64,000 bases of DNA from Sinisalibacter aestuarii (lineage in GTDB: Bacteria > Pseudomonadota > Alphaproteobacteria > Rhodobacterales > Rhodobacteraceae). The notes under the pieces were generated by a model that saw only the letters and a program-made list of their open reading frames with translations, did no database searches and had not been told where the DNA came from. Positions 34,634 to 42,579 of this stretch are shown here, piece by piece (positions within the stretch are counted from its first letter, which is position 1; each line of letters begins with the position of its first letter). The DNA is taken from positions 915,335 to 979,334 of the forward strand of contig NZ_BROH01000001.1 of the NCBI RefSeq assembly GCF_027923545.1. Direction: 5' to 3'. Made by a program: the position numbers and the translations under genes.

Positions 34634-35992
34634 ATGTCACTCGAGACTTATGGAACGATGGCGGTCGATTGGGAGAACCGTATCAACTTCGATCGGTTGC
34701 GCAAGGAGCGCCTGGCGAAGATCAAGGAGAAGCTCGAAGCTTCCGAAATGGGCGCCATCCTGTGCTTCGACATGACCAATGTCCGCTACATCACCGGAAC
34801 GCATATCGGCACCTGGGCGCAGGACAAGGTCTCGCGCTGGACGCTGCTGCCGCGCGGCGCTGAGCCGATCCTGTGGGATTTCGGGTCGGCAGCCAAGCAC
34901 CACGCGCTGCATTGCGACTGGATGGGGGGCGATGAACGGTCCCGCGCCGGTATTCCGCTGCTGCGCGGAGCCATGACGCCGAACATGCGCCGTGCCGAGG
35001 AAACCGCCGACAAGATCGTGCGGGAACTCGAAAAGCACGGCCTCAAGAACGAGCCGCTCGGCATCGACCTCGTCGAACCGCCGATCCTGTTCGCGCTGCA
35101 GGAACGCGGCGTCAAGGTCGTCGATTGCCAGTGGCTGCTGCAGGACGCGCGGGTCATCAAGACCCGTGACGAGATCAGCCTGCTGACCCATGCCTCCTCG
35201 ATGGTGGATTCCGTCTACGAGGAAATCTACCGCGCGATCCGCCCCGGTGTCCGCGAGAACGAGCTTGTCGGGCTTGCCTCGAATTTCCTCTACAACAACG
35301 GCTCCGAATACGTCGAGGGCGTGAATGCGATCTCGGGCGAGCGCTGCTCTCCGCACCCGCACGTGTTCTCGGATCGCGCGCTGCGCCCGGGCGATCCGGC
35401 CTATTTCGACATTCTTCACTCCTACATGGGGTATCGGACCTGCTATTACCGGACCTTCGCGGTCGGCAGTGCCAGCCGCGAAATGCAGGATGCGTACAAG
35501 CGCTGCCGCGACTACCTCGACCAGGCGATTGCGATGATCAAGCCGGGCGTTACCACCGGCGAGGTTGCGCAGGTCTGGCCCAAGGCAGAGGAGTTCGGCT
35601 TCCCGAACGAAGAAGCCGCCTTCGGCCTGCAATACGGTCACGGCATCGGCCTTGGCATCTGGGAACGCCCGGTGATCAGCCGCCTCGTCTCGATTGATCA
35701 CCCCGAGGTGATCCAGGAGGGCATGGTGTTCGCGCTGGAAACCTTCTGGCCGGCCAAGGGCAGCCACCACGCCGCGCGCATCGAGGAAGAGATGGTCGTG
35801 ACGAAGGACGGCGTCGAGGTGATCTCGAAATTCCCGGCCGAAGAGCTGCTGGTCTGCGGCCGCCAGTACTGGTCCGGACACGATCTGCTGCCGGGCATCC
35901 GCCACAGCGAGTCGCATTACAACAACCACCGCGTTTTCCCGCAGGCCGATAAGACGACGCAACCGCGCTTCGGCAACACCTGGGACGACTGA
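34634..35992 (+). CDS. M24-family 'pita-bread' protein with altered metal site
   Basis: A 452-residue protein of the M24 (creatinase/Xaa-Pro aminopeptidase/DddP) family. The C-terminal fold motifs are present: first metal Asp259 in 'YFDILHS', His336 in 'YGHGIGL', Glu369 in 'FALETF' and Glu384 in 'ARIEEEM'. The second metal Asp, expected 11 residues after the first, is Cys270. The N-terminal creatinase-like domain ('ILCFDMTNVRYITGTHIGTW') resembles that of the DMSP lyase DddP. Together this argues against a normal peptidase and for a lyase, hydrolase or other non-peptide reaction; that is inference. The start is at ATG 34634 after GGAGAG. A hairpin follows before the next gene. Confidence 0.88.
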   Translation: MSLETYGTMAVDWENRINFDRLRKERLAKIKEKLEASEMGAILCFDMTNVRYITGTHIGTWAQDKVSRWTLLPRGAEPILWDFGSAAKHHALHCDWMGGDERSRAGIPLLRGAMTPNMRRAEETADKIVRELEKHGLKNEPLGIDLVEPPILFALQERGVKVVDCQWLLQDARVIKTRDEISLLTHASSMVDSVYEEIYRAIRPGVRENELVGLASNFLYNNGSEYVEGVNAISGERCSPHPHVFSDRALRPGDPAYFDILHSYMGYRTCYYRTFAVGSASREMQDAYKRCRDYLDQAIAMIKPGVTTGEVAQVWPKAEEFGFPNEEAAFGLQYGHGIGLGIWERPVISRLVSIDHPEVIQEGMVFALETFWPAKGSHHAARIEEEMVVTKDGVEVISKFPAEELLVCGRQYWSGHDLLPGIRHSESHYNNHRVFPQADKTTQPRFGNTWDD

Positions 35993-36002
35993 ACTGCGAC
36001 CG

Positions 36003-36029
36003 CCCCGGCCTGCGTCGCGCAGGTCGGGG
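36003..36029. terminator. Intercistronic hairpin after the M24 gene
   Basis: CCCCGGCCTGCG (36003-36014) pairs with CGCAGGTCGGGG (36018-36029), with one G-U pair and a 3-base loop. There is no T-run; the next gene starts 18 bases later. Confidence 0.5.
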
Positions 36030-36047
36030 CAAACGAGAAGTGAAACA

Positions 36048-36956
36048 ATGTCACGACGGATTGGCTGGATCGGGCTCGGCAAGATGGGTGCGCCGATGGC
36101 GCGGAACATCTGTGGGACGCAGGCCGCATTAACGGTATTCAATCGAAGCGCCGACAAGTGCAAACCGCTGGCCGATGCGGGGGCGGAGATCGCCCCCAAC
36201 ATATCGGTGCTGGCCGCGCAGTCGGACGTGCTGTTCACGATGCTCTCCGATGACGCGGCTCTGGCCCAGATCCTGCTGGGCGAGCGCGGGGCGGTGGCGC
36301 AGATGCGGCAGGGGGCGATCCTCATCGACATGAGCACGGTGTCGCCCGCGATCTCGTCCGAGATCGCCAAGGCCACTGACGCGAAGGGCGTGAAGTATCT
36401 GCGCGCCCCCGTTTCCGGCTCCGTCGCCCTGGCCGCGGCCGGGACGTTGACCGTCATCGCCTCGGGCCCGAAGGACGCCTTCGACGAGGTCAGCGATCTG
36501 TTCGACGCGATGAGCGCCCGCCAGTTCCATGTCGGGGCGCAAGAGGAAGCGCGCGTCCTTAAGCTTGCCGTGAACATGATGGTCGGCTTCTCGGCGGCGA
36601 TGATGGGCGAGGCCATGGCTCTGGGCCTGAAGAACGGGCTCGACCGGTCGACCATGCTGGATGTCATCGGCGCGAGTGCCGTCGCATCGCCGCTGATCGG
36701 CTACAAGGTCGACGCCCTCAAGGCGCGGGACTATTCCCCGGCCTTCGAGGTTGTGCAGATGGCCAAGGACTTCAATCTCATTCTCGAAGCGGGGCGCAAT
36801 TCCGCGACCCCGATGCCGCTTGCGGCGATGGTGCGCGAAGGCTGGAGCGAACTGATCGCCTCGGGCGACGGCGACGCCGACTTCTTCAAATATATCGAGC
36901 TGGCCACGCGCCGTGCCGGCATCTCCGATGCTGCCGGGAAGGGATCAGGCGAATGA
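36048..36956 (+). CDS. 3-hydroxyisobutyrate-dehydrogenase-family oxidoreductase
   Basis: A 302-residue beta-hydroxyacid dehydrogenase that oxidises a 3-hydroxy- or 2-hydroxymethyl-type acid to the semialdehyde with NAD(P). 'GLGKMGAPMA' near the N-terminus is the family cofactor motif, 'APVSGS' is the substrate loop, and Lys172 with Asn176 are the catalytic pair. The next gene, an ALDH of the succinate-semialdehyde type, overlaps it by 4 bases. The two probably act in sequence, hydroxyacid to semialdehyde to acid or acyl derivative. The true substrate is unknown. Confidence 0.92.
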   Translation: MSRRIGWIGLGKMGAPMARNICGTQAALTVFNRSADKCKPLADAGAEIAPNISVLAAQSDVLFTMLSDDAALAQILLGERGAVAQMRQGAILIDMSTVSPAISSEIAKATDAKGVKYLRAPVSGSVALAAAGTLTVIASGPKDAFDEVSDLFDAMSARQFHVGAQEEARVLKLAVNMMVGFSAAMMGEAMALGLKNGLDRSTMLDVIGASAVASPLIGYKVDALKARDYSPAFEVVQMAKDFNLILEAGRNSATPMPLAAMVREGWSELIASGDGDADFFKYIELATRRAGISDAAGKGSGE

Positions 36957-38401
36957 AACTCGAATCCGCTCTTCTTCGCGAGCAGTGCCTGATCGGCGAT
37001 GAATGGCTGTCGGGATCGTCGGTCATCAACGTCACCAATCCGTCGAATGGCGACGTGATCGGGACGGTTCCGGATTTCGGCGCCGAAGAAACCCGCAAAG
37101 CGGTTGCTGCAGCCAAAGCCGCCCTGCCGGCCTGGCGGGCGCGGACGGCCAAGGACCGCGCCGCGATCCTGCGCCGCTGGTTCGAGCTGATGCTTGAGCA
37201 TCAGGACGCACTGGCCCGGATCATGACGGCGGAGCAGGGCAAGCCGCTGGCCGAGGCGCGCGGCGAGGTCGTCTATGGCGCCAGTTTCATCGAATGGTTC
37301 GCCGAAGAGGCGAAACGGGTCTATGGCGACGTCATTCCAAGCCCCTGGGCAGACCGGCGGCTTGTCACGATCAAACAGCCCGTCGGCGTGGTCGCGGCGA
37401 TCACGCCCTGGAACTTCCCGATCGCGATGATCACGCGCAAGGTCGGACCGGCCCTCGCAGCCGGCTGCACGGCCGTGGTCAAACCGGCCTCTGCCACGCC
37501 GTTCTCGGCCCTGGCCATCGCGGCGCTCGCGCAGGAGGCAGGCGTTCCGGCGGGGGTGCTCAACGTCGTGACCGGCTCGGCCCGTGCCATCGGTGGCGAG
37601 CTGACGGCCAACCCGGATGTCCGGAAGGTGACGTTTACCGGCTCCACCGAGATCGGCAAGGTGCTGATGCGCCAAAGCGCCGACACGGTAAAGAAGGTGT
37701 CCATGGAACTGGGCGGCAACGCGCCCTTCATCGTGTTCGACGACGCCGATATCGAGGCCGCCGTCGAGGGCGCCATCGCCTCGAAATACCGCAACACCGG
37801 GCAGACCTGTGTCTGCACCAACCGCATCCTGGCGCAGTCGGGCATTCATGACGCCTTCGTCGCGCGCCTTGCCGAAAGGGTCGGCGAACTGGTGGTCGCC
37901 GACGGGTTTGCGGACGGCGCGCAGCAGGGGCCGCTGATCGACAGCGCGGCGGTCGAGAAGGTCGAGGAACACATTGCCGACGCACTGTCCAAGGGGGCCA
38001 AGGTCGCCGTTGGCGGTGAACGGCACGCGCTTGGCGGTACGTTCTTCCAGCCGACGGTGCTGACCGGCCTGACACCGGACATGGCCGTTGCGCGCGAGGA
38101 AACCTTCGGCCCGCTTGCGCCAGTCTTCAGGTTTGAAACCGAGGACGAGGCGATTGCGATGGCCAACGATACCGAGTTCGGCCTCGCCGCCTACTTCTAC
38201 AGCCGCGACATCGGGCGCGTCTGGCGCGTGGCCGAGGCGCTCGAATACGGGATGGTCGGGATCAACGAGGGCATCATCTCGACAGAGGTCGCACCCTTCG
38301 GCGGCGTCAAGGAATCCGGCGTGGGCCGGGAAGGCTCGCGCTACGGAATCGATGAGTATGTCGAGATCAAATACCTGAACATGGGCGGGCTCTCGGCCTG
38401 A
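36953..38401 (+). CDS. Aldehyde dehydrogenase, succinate-semialdehyde type
   Basis: A 482-residue NAD(P)-dependent aldehyde dehydrogenase. Catalytic Cys286 (in 'NTGQTCVC') and Glu252 (in 'MELGGNAPF') are present, and the C-terminal 'PFGGVKESGVGREGSRYGIDEY' segment is typical of the GabD group. It is translationally coupled to the beta-hydroxyacid dehydrogenase in front. It likely oxidises the semialdehyde made by that enzyme. E1 follows after 38 bases in the same operon. Confidence 0.93.
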   Translation: MKLESALLREQCLIGDEWLSGSSVINVTNPSNGDVIGTVPDFGAEETRKAVAAAKAALPAWRARTAKDRAAILRRWFELMLEHQDALARIMTAEQGKPLAEARGEVVYGASFIEWFAEEAKRVYGDVIPSPWADRRLVTIKQPVGVVAAITPWNFPIAMITRKVGPALAAGCTAVVKPASATPFSALAIAALAQEAGVPAGVLNVVTGSARAIGGELTANPDVRKVTFTGSTEIGKVLMRQSADTVKKVSMELGGNAPFIVFDDADIEAAVEGAIASKYRNTGQTCVCTNRILAQSGIHDAFVARLAERVGELVVADGFADGAQQGPLIDSAAVEKVEEHIADALSKGAKVAVGGERHALGGTFFQPTVLTGLTPDMAVAREETFGPLAPVFRFETEDEAIAMANDTEFGLAAYFYSRDIGRVWRVAEALEYGMVGINEGIISTEVAPFGGVKESGVGREGSRYGIDEYVEIKYLNMGGLSA

Positions 38402-38439
38402 CCATCACGTTTTTCGCCTGGAAATCTAGCGGGGATAGC

Positions 38440-40635
38440 ATGCCGAAAACCAAGACACTGAAACCGTTGGCCGACTGGGTAGAAGTCAGCGCGACCGAGA
38501 AGGATTGGGACCTTCTGGGCAAGGACGAAGCCATCAAGATGCATGATCGCCTGCATCTGATCCGCGCATTCGAGGAATCCGTTCTGGAAATGGAGCAGCA
38601 GGGCCTGATCCACGGCCCGGCGCACAGCTCGATCGGGCAGGAAGGCGGCGCCATCGGCTCGATCCTGCCGCTGCGCGCCAGCGACCAGGTGACCGGGTCA
38701 CATCGTGGCCACCACCAGTTTCTGGCCAAGGCGCTGAACTTTGTCGATCCCGACATTTCCGACCCGCTGACCACCGATCTCGGCGACGACACGATGCAGG
38801 TGCTGCAGAAATCGCTGGCCGAAATCATGGGTCTCGCCCAGGGCTACTGCAAGGGCCGGGGCGGCTCCATGCACCTGCGCTGGGACGATGCGGGCGCGCT
38901 TGGCACCAACGCCATCGTGGGCGGCGGCGTGCCTATGGCTGCGGGCGCGGCCTGGTCGAACAAGCGCGCCGGAACGGATGACGTGGTGTTCTCCTATGTC
39001 GGCGAAGGGGGCGTCCATATCGGATCCGTGCCCGAGACGATGAACCTTGCCGCGCTGTGGGATCTGCCCATCTGCTTCTTCATCGAGAATAACGGCTTCG
39101 CCGTGGCGACCACCGTCGATGAACAGACCCGCGAGACGCGGGTCTCGGCCCGTGGCCTCGCCTTCGGCATCCCGGCATTCCGGGTCGACGGCATGGATGC
39201 CGTCGCCGTTCGCGCCGCGACCGAGAAGGCGCTCAAGATCATGCGCGCGGGCAAGGGGCCGACGATCATCGAGGCGATGGTCTATCGCTACTTCCACCAT
39301 GGTGGCGGCATCGCGGGCAGCGCGTTCGGATACCGCAGCAAGGACGACGAAAGCACCTGGAAGCAGCGCGATCCGCTGACGGTCATGCTGGAGGGTCTCA
39401 AGGCGCGGAAGTGGCTGGACGAAGACGGCGACGCGAAAATCGCGCAGCGGGCGCGGCGGGCGATGGGCAATATCGCCAATGAGCTGACCCGGGTCGAAGG
39501 CAACAAACGCACGATCATCGAATCCCTCTGGCCCGATCCGGCAAACCGGGATGCCGGGCTGCGCGGAGACCTGTCCGAGCTGGACGATGTCCGCTACGAG
39601 GAACAGGAGACCTTCTCGGGCGAGCTCGGCGAAGTCCGGTTCGTCGATGCCGTCGCCGAGGTCATGAACCGCCGCATGGCCGAAGATGAGCGCATCTTCT
39701 GCATGGGCGAAGATATTCACCGTCTGAAAGGCGGCACCAACGGCGCCACGAAAGGGCTGGCCGAGACCTATCCCGACCGGGTCATCCCGACGCCGATCGC
39801 CGAGGCCGGGTTCAGCGGTCTGGCCGGTGGTGTTGCCATGATGGGGCGGTTCCGGCCGGTGGTCGAACTCATGTATCCCGATTTCGCGCTCGTCGCGGCG
39901 GACCAGCTGTTCAACCAGATCGCCAAGGCGCGCCACATGTTCGGCGGCGAAACCGCCATGCCCATCGTGTTCCGCACCAAGATCGCGCTCGGGACCGGCT
40001 ACGGCTCCCAGCATTCGATGGACCCGGCGGGCCTGTTCAGCCAGTGGCCGGGCTGGCGCATCGTCGCGGCCTCGACCCCGTTCGACTATGTCGGGCTGAT
40101 GAACTCGGCGCTGCGCTGTGAAGACCCGGTCCTGATGATCGAACATGTGGGCCTGTACAACGAGAAGATGCTCGGGCCGGTCTCGGACTACGATTACTTC
40201 ATTCCGTTGGGCAAGGCCAAGGTGGTGCGGCCCGGCAACCAGATGACGATCCTGGCCTATTCGGCCATGGTCGAACAGACGCGGCAGGCCGTCGAGGCAC
40301 TGGGGCTGGATGCCGAGATCATCGACCTGAGATCGCTCGACCGGGCGGGGATTGACTGGGAAACCGTTGGCGACAGCATCCGCAAGACCAACACCGTGGT
40401 CGTGGTGGAGCAGGGGCCGCTGACCGTGTCCTATGGCGCGATGCTGACGGACGAAATCCAGAAGCGGTTTTTCGACTATCTCGACCACCCGGTGCAACGG
40501 GTGCATGGCGGCGAAAGCTCTCCGAGCGTATCGAAGATCCTTGAACGCGCCGCCTTCGCCATGAAGCCGGAGATCGAAGTCGCGCTGCGCCAGGTCATGC
40601 TCGATACGGGTCGCGGAGAACTCGTCAATGGCTGA
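38440..40635 (+). CDS. Fused E1 alpha-beta, 2-oxoacid/acetoin-type dehydrogenase
   Basis: A 731-residue thiamine-diphosphate enzyme with E1 alpha (about residues 25-370) and E1 beta (about 395-731) in one chain. It performs oxidative cleavage of a 2-oxoacid or of a 1,2-diketone/acyloin and passes the acyl unit to E2. The ThDP motif normally written GDG...NN reads GEG (Glu189) ...NN (217-218), so the metal-binding Asp is replaced by Glu. The beta part has the usual 'GEDIH', 'TPIAEAGFSGLAGG' and 'VVVVEQGP' segments. Two genes downstream is E2, but no E3 is visible, so a housekeeping lipoamide dehydrogenase must be shared. The VOC gene overlaps its stop by 8 bases. Confidence 0.92.
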   Translation: MPKTKTLKPLADWVEVSATEKDWDLLGKDEAIKMHDRLHLIRAFEESVLEMEQQGLIHGPAHSSIGQEGGAIGSILPLRASDQVTGSHRGHHQFLAKALNFVDPDISDPLTTDLGDDTMQVLQKSLAEIMGLAQGYCKGRGGSMHLRWDDAGALGTNAIVGGGVPMAAGAAWSNKRAGTDDVVFSYVGEGGVHIGSVPETMNLAALWDLPICFFIENNGFAVATTVDEQTRETRVSARGLAFGIPAFRVDGMDAVAVRAATEKALKIMRAGKGPTIIEAMVYRYFHHGGGIAGSAFGYRSKDDESTWKQRDPLTVMLEGLKARKWLDEDGDAKIAQRARRAMGNIANELTRVEGNKRTIIESLWPDPANRDAGLRGDLSELDDVRYEEQETFSGELGEVRFVDAVAEVMNRRMAEDERIFCMGEDIHRLKGGTNGATKGLAETYPDRVIPTPIAEAGFSGLAGGVAMMGRFRPVVELMYPDFALVAADQLFNQIAKARHMFGGETAMPIVFRTKIALGTGYGSQHSMDPAGLFSQWPGWRIVAASTPFDYVGLMNSALRCEDPVLMIEHVGLYNEKMLGPVSDYDYFIPLGKAKVVRPGNQMTILAYSAMVEQTRQAVEALGLDAEIIDLRSLDRAGIDWETVGDSIRKTNTVVVVEQGPLTVSYGAMLTDEIQKRFFDYLDHPVQRVHGGESSPSVSKILERAAFAMKPEIEVALRQVMLDTGRGELVNG

Positions 40636-41185
40636 GCGCCTGGTCGAGAAAGCAAAGGCCGGGATGCCGGGCCTGCGCGGGGTCGAGCATCTCGGCATCA
40701 CCGTGCCGGATCTGGAAGCGGCCACCAGGTTCCTGGTCGACGTGCTGGGGTGCGAACAATTCTACGATCTGGGTCCGTTCAAGTTCGATGACGACTGGAT
40801 GGAGCGCCAGCTCGCGGTTCATCCGCGCACGGTGATGAAGAAGCTGCGGTTCTTCCGTTGCGGCCACGGCCCGAATTTCGAGGTGTTCGAATACGAGGCG
40901 CCGGATCAGCGCAGCGAACCGCCCCGCAACAGCGATATCGGCGGCCATCACCTGGCCTTCTACACCGATGACTTCGACGGGGCCTTGCAGTGGCTGCGTG
41001 ACCACGACGTCCGGATCCTCGGAGAACCCATCGTGCGCGACAGCGGACCGAGCGCAGGCCAGACCTGGGTCTATTTCCTGGCGCCCTGGGGGCTGCAGAT
41101 GGAATTGGTGAGCTTCCCCGACGGCAAGGGCTATGAGGCGACGACCGACCGCCGCCTCTGGAGCCCTGTCGACCCCCTCAAATAG
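40628..41185 (+). CDS. VOC (glyoxalase/bleomycin-resistance fold) protein
   Basis: A 185-residue vicinal-oxygen-chelate protein with two beta-alpha-beta3 modules. Candidate metal ligands are His in 'VEHLGITV', Glu in 'FEVFEYE', His in 'GGHHLAFY' and Glu in 'LQMELVSFP'. Members include glyoxalases, ring-cleaving dioxygenases, isomerases and C-C hydrolases. It is placed between E1 and E2 and coupled to E1 by an ATGGCTGA overlap. It may prepare the diketone or oxoacid used by E1, for example by isomerisation or ring opening; this is inferred from position only. Confidence 0.85.
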   Translation: MAERLVEKAKAGMPGLRGVEHLGITVPDLEAATRFLVDVLGCEQFYDLGPFKFDDDWMERQLAVHPRTVMKKLRFFRCGHGPNFEVFEYEAPDQRSEPPRNSDIGGHHLAFYTDDFDGALQWLRDHDVRILGEPIVRDSGPSAGQTWVYFLAPWGLQMELVSFPDGKGYEATTDRRLWSPVDPLK

Positions 41186-41196
41186 ACGGTAAAGAT

Positions 41197-42492
41197 ATGC
41201 CTATCACACTGACAATGCCCGCACTTTCCCCCACGATGGAGGAAGGGACACTCGCCACGTGGCTGATTGCCGTGGGGGACAAATTCGAGGCGGGGGATGT
41301 CGTCGCCGAGATCGAGACCGACAAGGCGACCATGGAATTCGAAGTGCCGGAGGGCGGCACCCTGGCGCGGATCGACGTTCCGGCGGGGACGGAAGGGGTC
41401 GCTGTCGGCACGGTTATCGCGACCATCGCCCTCGATGGCGAGGATGTCGATACGGTGGCCAGTGCCACCCCGACGAACGCCGCCGCCCCGGCGGCGGAGC
41501 CCGCGCCCGAAGATGCGGCACGGCCCGAACCGGCCAACGCCCCGCAACCCGCCCCGGCAGCGGATGGCAACCGTCTGTTCGCCTCGCCGCTGGCACGCCG
41601 GATCGCCGCCGAGAAGGGCATCGACCTGGCGGATGTGCCCGGCAGCGGCCCGCGCGGGCGGATCGTCCGGCTCGATGTCGAGGCGGCGCTGTCCGGTGGG
41701 GCTGCCACCTCCGGGGCCTCGGCTGCCGCAGCGGCGACCGCGCCGGCGCAGGCACAGGCGACCACCGATGCTGGCCCGTATCGGGAGGGAACCTACGAGG
41801 TCGTCGAACTCGACAACATGCGCAAGACCATCGCGCGCCGCCTGACCGAATCGAAGCAGACCGTCCCGCATTTCTACCTGCGCGCCGATGTCGAGCTTGA
41901 CGCGCTCCTGGCGCTCCGGTCGCAGCTGAACGCGGCCGCCCCCGCCGGCGCGGACGAGGCGCCCGCCTACAAGATCTCGGTCAATGATCTGGTCATCAAG
42001 GCACTGGCCCGCGCGCTGCATGACGTGCCCGATGCGAATGTCACCTGGGCGGACGGGTCGATGCTGCGTCATCACGCGGTCGATGTCGCGGTTGCGGTGG
42101 CCATCGACGGCGGCCTGATCACCCCGATCATCCGGGACGCGGAACAGAAGAGCATTTCGGCAATCTCCAACGCGATGAAGGATCTCGCGGCCCGGGCGCG
42201 CAGCCGCAAGCTGTCGCCCGAGGAATATCAGGGCGGGACAACGTCGGTCTCCAACCTCGGGATGTTCGGGGTCACGTCCTTCGACGCGGTCATCAATCCG
42301 CCCCACGGCACCATCCTCGCGGTCGGCGCCGGGACCAGGCGCGCGGTCGTCCGGGACTCCGGGATCGAGGCCGCCACGGTCATGACCGTCACGCTTTCCG
42401 TCGATCACCGGGTCGTGGACGGGGCTGTCGGTGCCGAACTTCTGGCGGCGTTCAAGCGCCTGATCGAGAGCCCGCTCGCCCTGATCGCCTAG
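41197..42492 (+). CDS. Dihydrolipoamide acyltransferase E2
   Basis: A 431-residue E2 subunit that takes the acyl group from E1 and gives it to CoA. Domains in order: one lipoyl domain with Lys43 in 'TDKATMEF', an Ala/Pro linker, a peripheral-subunit-binding domain ('ASPLARRIAAEKGIDLADVPGSGPRGRI'-like, about residues 128-155), a second Ala-rich linker, and the catalytic domain with His404 in 'DHRVVDG'. It is the last gene of the long operon and is followed by a strong hairpin with T-rich tail. With fused E1 it makes a dedicated dehydrogenase complex for this pathway. Confidence 0.94.
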   Translation: MPITLTMPALSPTMEEGTLATWLIAVGDKFEAGDVVAEIETDKATMEFEVPEGGTLARIDVPAGTEGVAVGTVIATIALDGEDVDTVASATPTNAAAPAAEPAPEDAARPEPANAPQPAPAADGNRLFASPLARRIAAEKGIDLADVPGSGPRGRIVRLDVEAALSGGAATSGASAAAAATAPAQAQATTDAGPYREGTYEVVELDNMRKTIARRLTESKQTVPHFYLRADVELDALLALRSQLNAAAPAGADEAPAYKISVNDLVIKALARALHDVPDANVTWADGSMLRHHAVDVAVAVAIDGGLITPIIRDAEQKSISAISNAMKDLAARARSRKLSPEEYQGGTTSVSNLGMFGVTSFDAVINPPHGTILAVGAGTRRAVVRDSGIEAATVMTVTLSVDHRVVDGAVGAELLAAFKRLIESPLALIA

Positions 42493-42531
42493 GCGTGCAG
42501 GCCCGTACGATTGGCTGAAATGAAACGAGAT

Positions 42532-42560
42532 GGGGGGCGCCGCGCGCCCCCCAATTTTCT
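42532..42560. terminator. Terminator between E2 and the convergent flavoprotein
   Basis: GGGGGGCGC (42532-42540) pairs with GCGCCCCCC (42544-42552) across a 3-base loop and is followed by AATTTTCTG. It ends the GMC-to-E2 operon and also lies downstream of the convergent minus-strand flavoprotein gene. Confidence 0.75.
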
Positions 42561-42579
42561 GTTCATGGGTATTGTCTGT

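Noticed and set aside
34634..35992. DMSP lyase DddP
   Set aside because: The N-terminal domain is similar, but the metal-binding Asp residues of DddP are not all present (one is Cys270), so the name is not justified.
34637..36667. Minus-strand open frame of 676 codons opposite the M24 and hydroxyacid dehydrogenase genes
   Set aside because: Crosses two real plus-strand genes and their intergenic hairpin; no ribosome site or domain.
38698..40725. Minus-strand open frame of 675 codons opposite E1
   Set aside because: High-GC antisense shadow; the plus strand encodes an unmistakable E1 chain.
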